Assembly (NCBI RefSeq): GCF_023336735.1
Contig: NZ_JAMBAQ010000001.1
Coordinates: 62,001 to 126,000, forward strand
DNA length: 64,000 nucleotides
Source of the DNA: Moraxella oculi
GTDB taxonomy: Bacteria; Pseudomonadota; Gammaproteobacteria; Pseudomonadales; Moraxellaceae
Direction: 5' to 3'
Position numbers and translations under genes: made by a program. The notes under the pieces were generated by a model. That model was not told the DNA's origin and ran no database searches. It saw only the letters and a program-made list of their open reading frames with translations. Positions 54,406-63,603 of this stretch are shown one piece after another; positions within the stretch are counted from its first letter, which is position 1, and each line of letters starts with the position of its first letter.

Positions 54406-56888
54406 CCAGTGATGCTGATAAAGCATTGCCAATGTTTGTTGATTTTAAACTCAATCCTGTGCCAACTTTACCAATCAATCACCAAAAACAAGAGCCGTTA
54501 AGTGATTTTTTGGCATTCGTTGCAGAGTGTCAGGAGCCTGTACTGCTTGTCTGTGAGAGTGCTGGTCGTCGTGAGATCATTTTAGAGTTATTAAAGGGTA
54601 AATTGTCTTGTCAAATTGTTGGTGATTTTGATGAATTTTTGGAAAAACGATCGTCATTAACTAACTTGGCTGGCAATCAAATTGCCATTACTGTCGCACC
54701 AATAGAGCGTGGTCTGTGGGTATTGGGTGATGGTGGATTTTGCGTGGTGAGTGAAACGCAGCTTTTTGGTAGGCAGGTTGCCCGTGGTCGAAAAAGACAT
54801 CAAAACGCATTTTCGCAAGCGTTTTTAATTAAGTCTGTGAGTGAGATGACCGAAGGTTCTTTGGTTGTTCATCTGACTTATGGCATTGGACGCTATGTGG
54901 GTCTTGTGTTGCTTGATGTGGGAGATGGTGAACAAGAATTCATTCATCTTAAGTACGCTGATGATGCCAATGTCTATGTGCCAATCACCAACTTGGCATT
55001 GATAGGTCGTTATGGCGGTACTGATTCAGAAGCTGTGCCATTATCAAAAATTGGTTCGGGTAAATGGGATAAAGCCCGAGAAAAAACCTTGATGGAAATT
55101 TATGATGTGGCGGCTGAATTGCTGAATGTGCAAGCAAGGCGTCAAGCCAAGGAGGGCATCAGTTTTGATATTGATATGGTGTCTTATGAGCTGTTTGCCA
55201 GCAGTTTTGGTTATGAAGAGACACTTGATCAGCATGCTGCCATTGATGCAGTCATGTTTGATATGAAGCAATCTAAACCAATGGACAGACTGATCTGTGG
55301 TGATGTGGGTTTTGGTAAGACTGAAGTTGCCATGCGAGCGGCTTTCATTGCGGTGCAGGCGGGGTATCAAGTAGCAGTCCTTGTGCCAACCACGCTTTTG
55401 GCAGGTCAGCATGAAGACAGCTTTAAAGACAGGTTTGCTGATTGGCCGATCAGAATTGACAGTTTGTCCAGATTTGTTACTAAAAAATCTCAATCTAAGG
55501 TTTTGGCAGACTTGGCAGATGGTAAGGTGGATATCATCATTGGCACGCATCGACTGCTGCAAGATGATGTGAAGTTTAACAACTTAGGCTTAATGATTAT
55601 TGATGAAGAGCATCGTTTTGGGGTGCGTCATAAAGAAAAAATCAAAGCCATGCAGGCAGATGTTGACACATTGACCATGACCGCCACTCCCATTCCGCGC
55701 ACGCTCAATATGGCATTATCTGGCATGCAAGACATCTCTGTCATTGCCACACCACCTGCAAGACGACTGGCGATTAAGACTTTCGTGGCTGAAAAAAGCG
55801 ATCACACAACCAAAGATGCGGTTTTGCGTGAGATTTTGCGTGGTGGTCAAGTGTATTATTTGCATAATGATGTGGCCAGCATTGATTTGGCTGCCGAAAA
55901 ACTCTGCGAACTCATACCTGAGGTGCGAGTAGGTGTGGCACATGGGCAAATGAATGAAAAAGAGCTGTATGCGGTGATGAGTGATTTTTATCACAAAAAG
56001 ACCAATGTTTTGGTTGCAAGCACAATCATTGAGACTGGCATTGATGTGCCAAATGCAAACACCATCATCATCAACCGTGCTGATAAATTTGGCTTGGCAC
56101 AGCTTCATCAGTTGCGTGGTCGTGTGGGAAGAAGTCATCATCAGGCATACTGTTATTTATTTGTGCCATCACTCAAAGGGCTTGGTGTTGATGCCAAAAA
56201 ACGCCTTGATGCCATCAGTCGAGCCAATACGCTGGGATCAGGATTTATGCTTGCCTCTGAAGATTTAGAGATTCGTGGTGCAGGTGAAATATTGGGTAAA
56301 GAGCAGTCTGGTAACATGCAGACCATTGGTTTTGGATTGTATATGGACATGCTTGAACGAGCCACCAAGGCGATCAAATCTGGCAATAAGCCCAGTCTTG
56401 CCACCCCCTTAGATTTGGTGAGCGATGTCAATATTCACGCATCTGCTTTAATTCCAAGTGACTATTTGGCTGATGTGCATGAACGATTGCTTTTTTATAA
56501 ACGCATTGCCAACACGCATGCCATTGATGAGCTTCACGACATAAGGTCGGAGATGGTCGATCGTTTTGGTGCCATACCTGAGGCCTTGGCAAATTTATTC
56601 ATTGTGCATAAGATTAGAATACAAAGCATGGCAATTGGCATCACAAAAATTGATGCAACTGCCAAATCTTTAAGTTTGGAATTTAAGCCTGACACGCCGA
56701 TTGACGGGCTTGCTGTCATCAAACTCATTCAAAGTGATGAGGGTTACCGCATGAATGGTGCGACTGGACTTAAATACACTTTTAAAAGTGAAAAAGAATT
56801 GTCAGCAAGGGTTAATGCAGTATTTGATTTGCTGACATATTTCCAAAATCATTTAAATGAGAGTGTTGTTGATAAAAAATCCACATGA
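54402..56888 (+). CDS. mfd: Transcription-repair coupling factor Mfd, C-terminal part (split gene)
   Basis: An 828-residue protein holding the RNA-polymerase-interaction domain (about 150-215, starting [16 protein letters not shown]), the two RecG-like motor domains and the TRCF regulatory domain. Walker A GFGKT is at 303-307 and the DEEH box at 401-404; [18 protein letters not shown] and the C-terminal TRCF domain are intact. The ATG overlaps the upstream stop by 4 bases (ATGA), and AAGG lies five bases before it, so translation could restart. Upstream in this frame there is a stop at 54393. The two halves total 1188 residues, close to E. coli Mfd (1148), so little sequence is lost. Confidence 0.93.
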   Translation: MTSDADKALPMFVDFKLNPVPTLPINHQKQEPLSDFLAFVAECQEPVLLVCESAGRREIILELLKGKLSCQIVGDFDEFLEKRSSLTNLAGNQIAITVAPIERGLWVLGDGGFCVVSETQLFGRQVARGRKRHQNAFSQAFLIKSVSEMTEGSLVVHLTYGIGRYVGLVLLDVGDGEQEFIHLKYADDANVYVPITNLALIGRYGGTDSEAVPLSKIGSGKWDKAREKTLMEIYDVAAELLNVQARRQAKEGISFDIDMVSYELFASSFGYEETLDQHAAIDAVMFDMKQSKPMDRLICGDVGFGKTEVAMRAAFIAVQAGYQVAVLVPTTLLAGQHEDSFKDRFADWPIRIDSLSRFVTKKSQSKVLADLADGKVDIIIGTHRLLQDDVKFNNLGLMIIDEEHRFGVRHKEKIKAMQADVDTLTMTATPIPRTLNMALSGMQDISVIATPPARRLAIKTFVAEKSDHTTKDAVLREILRGGQVYYLHNDVASIDLAAEKLCELIPEVRVGVAHGQMNEKELYAVMSDFYHKKTNVLVASTIIETGIDVPNANTIIINRADKFGLAQLHQLRGRVGRSHHQAYCYLFVPSLKGLGVDAKKRLDAISRANTLGSGFMLASEDLEIRGAGEILGKEQSGNMQTIGFGLYMDMLERATKAIKSGNKPSLATPLDLVSDVNIHASALIPSDYLADVHERLLFYKRIANTHAIDELHDIRSEMVDRFGAIPEALANLFIVHKIRIQSMAIGITKIDATAKSLSLEFKPDTPIDGLAVIKLIQSDEGYRMNGATGLKYTFKSEKELSARVNAVFDLLTYFQNHLNESVVDKKST

Positions 56889-56923
56889 TGACATGATAAC
56901 TGTGGTGCACTTAGTCAATTTTA

Positions 56924-56932
56924 TGCTACAAT
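56924..56932 (+). promoter_or_regulatory. Extended -10 promoter for the HIT gene
   Basis: TGC followed by TACAAT (56927-56932) gives an extended -10 element 46 bases before the ATG; no clear -35 box. Confidence 0.45.
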
Positions 56933-56978
56933 AATCATATTTATAATGGTGCATTAATAACTATCAACGAGAAGAATA

Positions 56979-57416
56979 ATGTTTCAATTACATCCAACCT
57001 TGGCAAAAGACACTTTTTTGGTGGGGGATTTTCCATTATCTACCGTCCGATTGATGAATGATTGCCAATTTCCTTGGTTAATTCTCATTCCGAGAGTATC
57101 AGGAATCAAAGAAATCTATGAACTCAATCCTGCTGATCAAGTTCAGTTTTTAAGGGAGTCAAGCTGGTTATCTAGCCAAATGGCAAAAATATTTGGTGCA
57201 GATAAAATGAATGTTGCAGCACTTGGCAACCAAGTCTCACAGCTGCACTTTCATCACATCGTCCGCTACCACAATGATTCACGATGGCCAAATCCTGTTT
57301 GGGGTACGCCAGCCATTCCCTATACTGCGGAAGTTTTACAACATATGCAGCAGACTTTAATGATGGCATTGCGTGGACATCATGAGATGCCTTTTGATTG
57401 GAAGATGAGCGTATAG
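56979..57416 (+). CDS. HIT-domain protein (histidine triad)
   Basis: A 145-residue histidine-triad protein, probably a nucleotide hydrolase or transferase. The triad region is SQLHFHHIVRYHNDSRWPNPVWG. Segments LVGDFPLSTVRLMNDCQFPWLILIPR and VAALGNQVSQLHFHH are typical of a proteobacterial HIT subgroup distinct from HinT. It forms a single-gene unit between mfd and the rlpA-like gene and has no close functional link to either. Confidence 0.85.
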   Translation: MFQLHPTLAKDTFLVGDFPLSTVRLMNDCQFPWLILIPRVSGIKEIYELNPADQVQFLRESSWLSSQMAKIFGADKMNVAALGNQVSQLHFHHIVRYHNDSRWPNPVWGTPAIPYTAEVLQHMQQTLMMALRGHHEMPFDWKMSV

Positions 57417-57491
57417 TATTTAACACATTGATTTTATTGAGTATTTTTTTAAAGATAGATTAACTGTGCCACCTAAGATATCACCAAACAA

Positions 57492-57521
57492 AAAACCCTT
57501 GAGGACCATCAAGGGCTTTTT
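57492..57521. terminator. Bidirectional terminator between the HIT gene and rlpA-like gene
   Basis: A 7-bp stem CCCTTGA/TCAAGGG (57496-57502 with 57509-57515) flanked by A and T tracts that pair after one mismatch. Confidence 0.75.
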
Positions 57522-57550
57522 GTATGAAAATCAAAAAAGAAGCTTGGCAG

Positions 57551-57931
57551 TTAATCGTTATAAGCCAATCTGATGCTGTTGTCTTGGTTTTCATGAGTAA
57601 TGGGTCGAACACTGACTTTGGCCAAACCCTGCCTTAGTGGTGCAAGCTGAGAGAATGCTTTTTTACTCAAATCAATACGACCTGATTTGCCTATGCGATC
57701 ATTGACTTTGCAGATGATGGATTGCCCCGTCTTGATGTTCGTTACTTCAACTTTCGTGCCTAACGCATAATTATTAGAGGCACAAGTCATGCCTTGATTA
57801 CTAAAAATTTCACCATTTGCTGTCTTACGACCATTGAATTTATCAGCATAATAAGAGGCGGTGGTGGTATTGGCATGGGCGACATGAGACGCAGCCGTTA
57901 TTAGTAAAAAAGCACTGATATAATTTCGCAT
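57551..57931 (-). CDS. RlpA-like double-psi beta-barrel protein, secreted
   Basis: A 126-residue secreted protein with a signal peptide (1-20, cleavage after AHA). The mature domain has ASYYADKFNGRKTANGE and VNDRIGKSGRIDLSKKAF, as in the RlpA double-psi barrel that cleaves denuded glycan strands. The usual AAHxxLPxGT segment, which supplies a catalytic His, is replaced by CASNNYALGTK; only the Asp of VNDR (D78) remains. C50 and C74 could form a disulfide. There is no lipobox and no SPOR domain, so it is a soluble, minimal version and may be non-catalytic. Confidence 0.85.
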   Translation of the reverse strand: MRNYISAFLLITAASHVAHANTTTASYYADKFNGRKTANGEIFSNQGMTCASNNYALGTKVEVTNIKTGQSIICKVNDRIGKSGRIDLSKKAFSQLAPLRQGLAKVSVRPITHENQDNSIRLAYND

Positions 57932-58159
57932 TAAATACCTATTTTGATGACAATTTGATTAAATTATAATGGATTTGACAAAAAATTTCCATGCGACGAC
58001 ACGGCATCATTACAAAATGATGACAAAAATCCATCACATCACAGCCATTCATCGTTGATGGTTGCGGCTATGTGTTAACTAAGGTTGCCTAACTCATTGT
58101 CTTTGGTTTATAATACATGTTACGATGAATTTAAAATGATTAACGAAGGTGGATGAACA
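57932..58159 (+). promoter_or_regulatory. Gap before pgk with sigma-70 promoter
   Basis: TTGCCT (58085-58090), 18-bp spacer, TATAAT (58109-58114), 46 bases before the pgk ATG. The rest of the 228-bp gap is A+T-rich without a gene. Confidence 0.65.
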
Positions 58160-59368
58160 ATGACAATTTTAGCAATGAAAAATGTGGATTTATCAGGTAA
58201 GCGAGTCTTGATTCGTGAGGATTTGAATGTTCCCATTAAAGATGGAGTCATCACCAGCGATGTGCGTTTGCAAGCAGCTTTACCAACCATCAAAGACGCT
58301 TTAAATCAAGGGGCTGCTGTCATTATTTGTTCACATTTAGGTCGTCCAAGTGAAGGTGTGGCAGAGGATAAGTATTCGTTGGCACCAGTGGCTGATTACT
58401 TGGCTCAAGCGGTTGATTGCCCAGTTCGTTTTTCGAAAGATTATCTAGAAAATGGCGTTGATGCCCAGATTGGTGAAATCACCGTACTGGAAAATGTGCG
58501 TTTTAATGTTGGTGAAAAAAGTAATGACCAAGCACTGTCAAAAAAATATGCCGATTTGTGTGATGTCTTTGTGATGGATGCCTTTGGTACGGCACATCGT
58601 GCACAAGCATCAACAGAAGGGGTGATTCGTGCCGCCGCCGCCGAAAGAAAGAGTGTTTGTGCTGGCAATCTGTTGGTGAATGAGCTTTCTGCTTTGTCTC
58701 GTGCATTGGATAATCCAAAATCACCTATGTTAGCGATTGTTGGTGGTTCTAAGGTATCAACGAAGCTTGATGTGTTATTAAGCCTGTCGGAGGTTTGCGA
58801 TAGCATCGTTGTGGGTGGTGGCATTGCCAATACTTTCCTTGCGGCAACTGGCGTGGGTGTGGGTGCGTCCTTGTATGAGCCTGATTTGATTGATACGGCT
58901 AAGACCATCATGACAAAAACCAACATCTTATTGCCAGATGAAGTTGTGGTTGCCACAAAATCACAAATTGACTTTGATGACTTTTTAGGGTCGTTGCAAT
59001 CAGCTTTGCCAATTACCAAGCCAGTTCGTGAGATTGCTGAAGATGAGATGATCTTAGACATTGCACCAAGTAGTGCTAATAAAATAGCCGATGCCATTAA
59101 AGATGCCAAGACCATTTTATGGAATGGCCCTGTTGGCGTGTTTGAGGTTGATCAATTCGGTGAGGGTACAAAAATTTTGTCATTAGCCGTCAAGGACAGT
59201 GTAGGATTTAGCATTGCTGGTGGTGGTGATACTTTGGCTGCCATTGATAAATATGAGATTGCCGATGAAGTCAGTTACCTGTCAACAGGTGGTGGGGCAT
59301 TCTTGGAATTTGTTGAGGGTAAGGCACTGCCTGCCATTCAAGCTTTGGAGGAAGCAACGGCGGTCTAG
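58160..59368 (+). CDS. pgk: Phosphoglycerate kinase
   Basis: Pgk interconverts 1,3-bisphosphoglycerate and 3-phosphoglycerate with ADP/ATP. The N-terminal [26 protein letters not shown], and the C-terminal [31 protein letters not shown] and GGGDTLAAI motifs are intact. Length 402 matches the bacterial family. It is followed by a small lipoprotein gene and then fba, another glycolytic gene. A strong promoter is present upstream. Confidence 0.96.
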   Translation: MTILAMKNVDLSGKRVLIREDLNVPIKDGVITSDVRLQAALPTIKDALNQGAAVIICSHLGRPSEGVAEDKYSLAPVADYLAQAVDCPVRFSKDYLENGVDAQIGEITVLENVRFNVGEKSNDQALSKKYADLCDVFVMDAFGTAHRAQASTEGVIRAAAAERKSVCAGNLLVNELSALSRALDNPKSPMLAIVGGSKVSTKLDVLLSLSEVCDSIVVGGGIANTFLAATGVGVGASLYEPDLIDTAKTIMTKTNILLPDEVVVATKSQIDFDDFLGSLQSALPITKPVREIAEDEMILDIAPSSANKIADAIKDAKTILWNGPVGVFEVDQFGEGTKILSLAVKDSVGFSIAGGGDTLAAIDKYEIADEVSYLSTGGGAFLEFVEGKALPAIQALEEATAV

Positions 59369-59530
59369 GCTGGTGGTTATTTTGTTAAATTTTGTTGCAT
59401 TTTTTAGCTTAGGTCTTGTAAATTCTTATTGACAAAGATAAACTATGGACAAGCCCATATCATCATGATGATGTGTGCCATCTTATGATGAACATGACGA
59501 AAAAATTAATGATAATTAGAGAGCTGTACT

Positions 59531-59839
59531 ATGAAAAAATTACTCATCGCCGCAACTGCCATTGGTATTCTTGCTGTTTTATCTGCTTGCAGTCAGCAGA
59601 CTAAAGATAAGGCTAATGAAGCGGTAGAATCTACCAAAGCTGACATTGCGACCAATACAGCCCAAGTTGCCAAGGAAGCTGAATCAGCTGCCCAAAATGT
59701 TGCTGAAACCACCAAAAACGCCGTTCAAGCAGCCGCTGAAAAAACTTCTGAAGTTGCTAAAGAAGTCGGTGCCAAAGCAGACGCAGCCACCAAACCAGCC
59801 AGTGCTGAATCTCAAGTGGCAGAAGAACAAAAATACTGA
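59531..59839 (+). CDS. Ala-rich small lipoprotein
   Basis: A 102-residue protein. The signal peptide ends in the lipobox VLSAC with the lipidated cysteine at C20. The mature part is almost entirely an amphipathic, Ala/Lys/Glu-rich helix with repeated 11-residue-like units (KANEAVESTKADIA, AAQNVAETTKNAV, AAEKTSEVAKEVGA), similar in character to LEA-like or Lpp-type helices. It is probably anchored to the outer membrane (no Asp after the Cys; residue 21 is Ser). Function unknown. It has its own terminator and lies between pgk and fba. Confidence 0.75.
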   Translation: MKKLLIAATAIGILAVLSACSQQTKDKANEAVESTKADIATNTAQVAKEAESAAQNVAETTKNAVQAAAEKTSEVAKEVGAKADAATKPASAESQVAEEQKY

Positions 59840-59859
59840 TTTTTGCAACAGACATAATG

Positions 59860-59883
59860 GCCCACGACATGGTGGGCTTTTTT
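59860..59883 (+). terminator. Intrinsic terminator after the Ala-rich lipoprotein
   Basis: A GC-rich 6-bp stem (GCCCAC 59860-59865 with GTGGGC 59872-59877), 6-nt loop, followed by T6. Confidence 0.85.
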
Positions 59884-59925
59884 AATAAAATTATCGGGTG
59901 AATTGCTGATAAATCCTTAGAGTTT

Positions 59926-59934
59926 TGCTATAAT
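59926..59934 (+). promoter_or_regulatory. Extended -10 promoter for fba
   Basis: TGC plus TATAAT (59929-59934) forms an extended -10 element 45 bases before the fba ATG; no good -35 at 17 bp. Confidence 0.6.
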
Positions 59935-59979
59935 GGATGAATCCAATTCACTTATAAAAATGCTATTAGGAGATTTTTC

Positions 59980-61017
59980 ATGGCATTAGTATCACTGCGT
60001 CAGCTATTGGACCATGCAGGCGAGCATGCGTATGGCTTGCCAGCATTTAATGTTAATAATTTAGAGCAAATGCGTGCAATCATGATGGCAGCGGACAAAA
60101 CTGACTCTCCTGTGATTGTACAGGCTTCGGCAGGTGCTAGAAAGTATGCAGGTGCGTCATTTTTGCGCCATCTGATTTTATCAGCAGTTGAAGAATGGCC
60201 ACACATTCCTGTGGTCATGCATCAAGATCATGGTACCAGCCCAGCTGTTTGCCAACGATCGATTCAACTTGGATTCAGTTCGGTGATGATGGATGGCTCT
60301 TTAAGAGAAGATGGTAAAACACCAGCAGATTATGATTATAATGTGTCAGTTACTCGTGAAGTTGTTAAAATGGCTCACGCATGTGGCGTGTCTGTTGAAG
60401 GGGAAATTGGCTGTTTAGGAAGTCTTGAAACTGGCATGGCTGGTGAAGAAGATGGCGTGGGTGCAGAGGGTGTGCTTGACCATAGCCAACTTTTAACCTC
60501 GGTTGAAGAAGCACGCCAGTTTGTGGCAGATACTAATGTTGATGCACTTGCTATTGCAGTCGGTACTTCACATGGTGCTTACAAATTTACTCGCCCACCA
60601 ACAGGGGATATCTTAGCCATTGATCGCATCAAACAAATTCATGAAGCTCTGCCAAACACGCATTTGGTGATGCATGGTTCATCCAGCGTTCCTCAAGAAT
60701 GGCTCAAAATCATCAATGATAATGGTGGTGATATTGGTGAGACCTATGGCGTGCCAGTAGAGCAACTCGTTGATGCTATCAAGCATGGCGTGCGTAAGAT
60801 TAACATTGATACTGATTTGCGTCTGGCAAGTACTGGGGCGATTCGTCAGTTTTTGAATGAGCACCCAGCAGAATTCGATCCAAGAAAATATTTGACAGCG
60901 TCCATGAAAGCCATGCAAGACATTTGTATTGCTCGTTATGAAGCTTTTGGTGCGGCGGGTAACGCCAGTAAGATTCGCCCCATTTCACTTGAAAGAATGG
61001 TCGAATATTATAAATAA
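59980..61017 (+). CDS. fba: Class II fructose-bisphosphate aldolase
   Basis: A zinc-dependent aldolase that cleaves or forms fructose-1,6-bisphosphate. The [12 protein letters not shown] start, MHQDHGTSP zinc-binding His, [15 protein letters not shown] and the [11 protein letters not shown] end are intact. At 345 residues it is of the CbbA-like class IIB type. It is separated from pgk by the lipoprotein gene, so the two glycolytic genes are close but have separate promoters and terminators. Confidence 0.95.
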   Translation: MALVSLRQLLDHAGEHAYGLPAFNVNNLEQMRAIMMAADKTDSPVIVQASAGARKYAGASFLRHLILSAVEEWPHIPVVMHQDHGTSPAVCQRSIQLGFSSVMMDGSLREDGKTPADYDYNVSVTREVVKMAHACGVSVEGEIGCLGSLETGMAGEEDGVGAEGVLDHSQLLTSVEEARQFVADTNVDALAIAVGTSHGAYKFTRPPTGDILAIDRIKQIHEALPNTHLVMHGSSSVPQEWLKIINDNGGDIGETYGVPVEQLVDAIKHGVRKINIDTDLRLASTGAIRQFLNEHPAEFDPRKYLTASMKAMQDICIARYEAFGAAGNASKIRPISLERMVEYYK

Positions 61018-61031
61018 TCAACGAAAGGCAT

Positions 61032-61060
61032 TAAGGGCGTAAATCTTACGCCCTTATTTT
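61032..61060 (+). terminator. Intrinsic terminator after fba
   Basis: A perfect 11-bp stem (61032-61042 with 61046-61056), 3-nt loop, TTTT tail. Confidence 0.9.
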
Positions 61061-61094
61061 ATGATTGAATGATTTGATTTTTAAGAGATTGGAT

Positions 61095-61718
61095 ATGATA
61101 GGATTAATTAAAGGTTTGGTATCTGAGTTGGATGCACCGACGGTGTGTGTGATGACTTCAAGCGGTATTGGCTATGATATTGAGTTGCCAGTTTCTGTAT
61201 TTTGCCAACTTACTTTGAATACAGAAGTATTGATTTACACGCATTTGCATGTCAGAGAGGATGCACATCTTTTATATGGTTTCATAAAAAAACAAGATCG
61301 TGATGTATTTAGAAAGCTCATAAAAATTAATGGCGTGGGTGCTAAAATGGCACTTGCCATGCTTTCTGCTTTATCTGTTGATGAACTTAAACGAGCAGTA
61401 GAGCAAAATGATGATTCAAGGTTGATACGGATTCCAGGCGTTGGAAAAAAAACCGCTCAACGCCTAATCATCGAACTCAAAGGCAAACTTAACGAATTTG
61501 GAAGCGTGCTAGAATTTGGTGGTGAGGGTGAGTTTTTTGATACTGAGGTCTCTTTTGGTCAAATGCACGCCTTTGCTGAAGTAGAAAGTGCCTTGATTGG
61601 ACTTGGTTATAAGGAGAAAGAGGCTCAAAATGCCATTAAAAAAGCACAAGCTGGCATGGAGAATGTTAGCACATCTCAACTATTAAAAGCGTCATTAAGA
61701 CACTTGTCAGGATTTTAA
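61095..61718 (+). CDS. ruvA: Holliday junction branch migration subunit RuvA
   Basis: RuvA binds Holliday junctions and loads RuvB. The N-terminal OB-fold (MIGLIKGLVSELDAPTV), two helix-hairpin-helix motifs (INGVGAKMALAML and IPGVGKKTAQRLIIELKGKL) and the C-terminal RuvB-binding domain (ALIGLGYKEKEAQNAI) are all present, length 207. The start at 61095 has AGAG upstream; the frame reaches back to 61065, within the terminator tail. ruvB does not follow: the next gene is a convergent LysR regulator. Confidence 0.94.
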   Translation: MIGLIKGLVSELDAPTVCVMTSSGIGYDIELPVSVFCQLTLNTEVLIYTHLHVREDAHLLYGFIKKQDRDVFRKLIKINGVGAKMALAMLSALSVDELKRAVEQNDDSRLIRIPGVGKKTAQRLIIELKGKLNEFGSVLEFGGEGEFFDTEVSFGQMHAFAEVESALIGLGYKEKEAQNAIKKAQAGMENVSTSQLLKASLRHLSGF

Positions 61719-61758
61719 TGATTGTATTAAAAAAGCATGTATTGATGATTAAAAGCAC

Positions 61759-62631
61759 TCATTTAGCAATTGATAGCATGTCCATCAAAGCTTGTGTGCT
61801 GGCCGAGAGAGTCAAGCTTGGATTGATGACCACGCCCAAATGTCTTTGTAGTTCGTAGTCTTCTGCCATGTCAATTTTTACCAAATCTTGGTTGATGAGC
61901 GTCTCTGGCAGTACCGACCAGCCAAGTCCAATCGATACTAGCATTCTGATGGACTCTAGGGGGTTGGTGGTCATGGTGGCATAAGGACGCAGATTGTGGC
62001 GATTGAATTCAGCAAGAGTGATTTGGCTGGTAAAAGTGTTGGCAGCAGGTAAGATGGCAGGGTGATGTGCTAATTGTAAGAGTGTAACATCAGACTTTTG
62101 TGCCAATGAGCTGAGTGTGCCTGTCATGAAGTAAAGCGGATCTGACCATAGCGTATGATATTCTAAGCGTAAATCATAAGTGGGCGGCAGAGTTAAAAAT
62201 GCCAAACTGACATCGCCATCAAGCACGGCTTTGTGTGCTTCTTCTGAATCCATGAACTGTACTTCTAGTTGGACGGCGGGATAGGCTTGGATAAAACGCT
62301 TTAATACAGGAGCTAAGTGATGCAAACCAATGTGATGGCTTGTGCCGATGACCAGTTTGCCACTGGCAATTTCTTTAGAGTACTGTAAGCTAGTACGACA
62401 AGATTCATAGTCATCAAGCCATTTTTTGGCATATGGCAGTAGCTCATGTGCTGCTGGGGTGGCAATGATGCCTCGACCTACTGTGTCAAAGAGCGTGACT
62501 CCAAATTCACTCTCTAAATTCTTAATGCGTTTGCTAACAGCAGGCTGTGTGATGAAAAGCTTTTCGGCAGCACCAGAGATACTTCCTGTTTGCATGACCA
62601 TGGCAAAAGTAGTCAGATTGACGGTATTCAT
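61759..62631 (-). CDS. LysR-family transcriptional regulator
   Basis: A 290-residue LysR regulator with an N-terminal winged helix-turn-helix (GSISGAAEKLFITQPAVSKRIKNLE) and a substrate-binding-like domain (KLVIGTSHHIGLHHLAP). It resembles CysB/NAC-distant, CynR/CbbR-like members; the effector is not identifiable. No divergent target gene is adjacent: the next upstream gene is a lipoprotein after 470 bp. It is convergent with ruvA. Confidence 0.88.
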   Translation of the reverse strand: MNTVNLTTFAMVMQTGSISGAAEKLFITQPAVSKRIKNLESEFGVTLFDTVGRGIIATPAAHELLPYAKKWLDDYESCRTSLQYSKEIASGKLVIGTSHHIGLHHLAPVLKRFIQAYPAVQLEVQFMDSEEAHKAVLDGDVSLAFLTLPPTYDLRLEYHTLWSDPLYFMTGTLSSLAQKSDVTLLQLAHHPAILPAANTFTSQITLAEFNRHNLRPYATMTTNPLESIRMLVSIGLGWSVLPETLINQDLVKIDMAEDYELQRHLGVVINPSLTLSASTQALMDMLSIAK

Positions 62632-63101
62632 AATTGGTTTCCATAATATATAAAAATATTTTATAAAAATAACAGTTATAAGTAAATAGATAAATTAAGA
62701 ATATTTTTTTTGTTCATCATTGAGGATGCGCTTAAAAGATTGGTTACTGACCAATATTTATACTGACTGTTAATATGATCATTCAATGACTGGCTTGAAG
62801 ATTGAAACTACATAATCAATCCATATTTGTCATTTTATTATGTTATAATCACAGAAGTGCCTGTCAAATGAAAACGCACAGTTTTTGGAAGCTCTAAATG
62901 CTGATGATCATTGATTGATCAAGATAAAAATATTTTTTTTGTGAATTTATTTTGATAATGGTGGGTGTTTTTTTTGAGTTACTGATAAATGCGACAGCCC
63001 GCTGATTCATGACATGATGATGTGTGTTGATAATCAATGAGTGGTGGATAAAACACTGTATTGATGATGTTATATGATGTTTGTTTAATTGTGGAGAATG
63101 T
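62632..63101. promoter_or_regulatory. 470-bp A+T-rich gap with an isolated extended -10 element
   Basis: This gap contains three T8 tracts and no ORF I would defend. TGT followed by TATAAT (62844-62849) is a good extended -10 element about 250 bases upstream of the next gene. It may mean a long leader or an independent small RNA. A near-palindrome with two TGATCA copies lies around 62910-62925. Confidence 0.4.
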
Positions 63102-63410
63102 ATGAAAAAATTATTATTCGCCGTATCTGTGTTTGGACTACTGGGCGGTTGTGCGGTGACAGATACGACTGGCAAGCCTGTACCGATTGTGATTCAGGCA
63201 TCAAGCCCCAATGCGGTTTTGATAGATGGTCGCCTTAAAGATCATCATTTGCCGATTCATGTTTGTAAAATAAAACCATTTACTAAGACTTATCAAAGCG
63301 AAAGTACCAATCGTGGTAAGGCCAAACTCGATGTACTCAAACAATGTGCCGCTGATGTGCATGAGATGTTTTGTCAAAAAGATGAGATAGAATGCACCGA
63401 ATACCAATAG
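63102..63410 (+). CDS. Small lipoprotein, Cys-containing
   Basis: A 102-residue putative lipoprotein with the lipobox LLGGC (C17 lipidated) and a strong ribosome-binding site (GGAGAATGT). The mature protein has five further regions with Cys (HVCKIKP, LKQCAADV, MFCQKDEIECTEY), a pattern that suggests disulfides in the periplasm. I do not recognise the family. The frame extends to 63081 but the Met at 63102 starts the signal peptide. It stands alone before the YbhB-type gene. Confidence 0.75.
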   Translation: MKKLLFAVSVFGLLGGCAVTDTTGKPVPIVIQASSPNAVLIDGRLKDHHLPIHVCKIKPFTKTYQSESTNRGKAKLDVLKQCAADVHEMFCQKDEIECTEYQ

Positions 63411-63603
63411 ATGGCTGATGGTGATTGGATTGGCGTTGATTTTTTTGGATGAATGATAAATTTTCATGAAACCCCAGTTTGCGACAAATCTAAATTTAAA
63501 CCCAATATGAATTGAGCATCCTAGAATTGATAAAATGGCAAAATTGGATTGCTTTTAAACCAACCTGTCATGACATGTGTTTTTTATACCAAAGGAGAGT
63601 TTT

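Noticed and set aside
55044-55562. 172-codon minus-strand frame inside the Mfd C-terminal gene
   Set aside because: Antisense shadow of conserved motor-domain sequence; no start signals or family resemblance.
58441-59115. Long open frame (224 codons) on the minus strand inside pgk
   Set aside because: It is fully antisense to a clearly conserved pgk, has no ribosome-binding site and its composition is that of a shadow frame.
15964-61450. A8 tracts inside several coding genes (rlmKL, thiolase, moeB, rarD, the 174-residue hypothetical gene, ruvA) as phase-variation sites
   Set aside because: Tracts of eight are common in A+T-rich genomes and all lie in intact housekeeping frames; no longer tracts or tetranucleotide repeats were seen.
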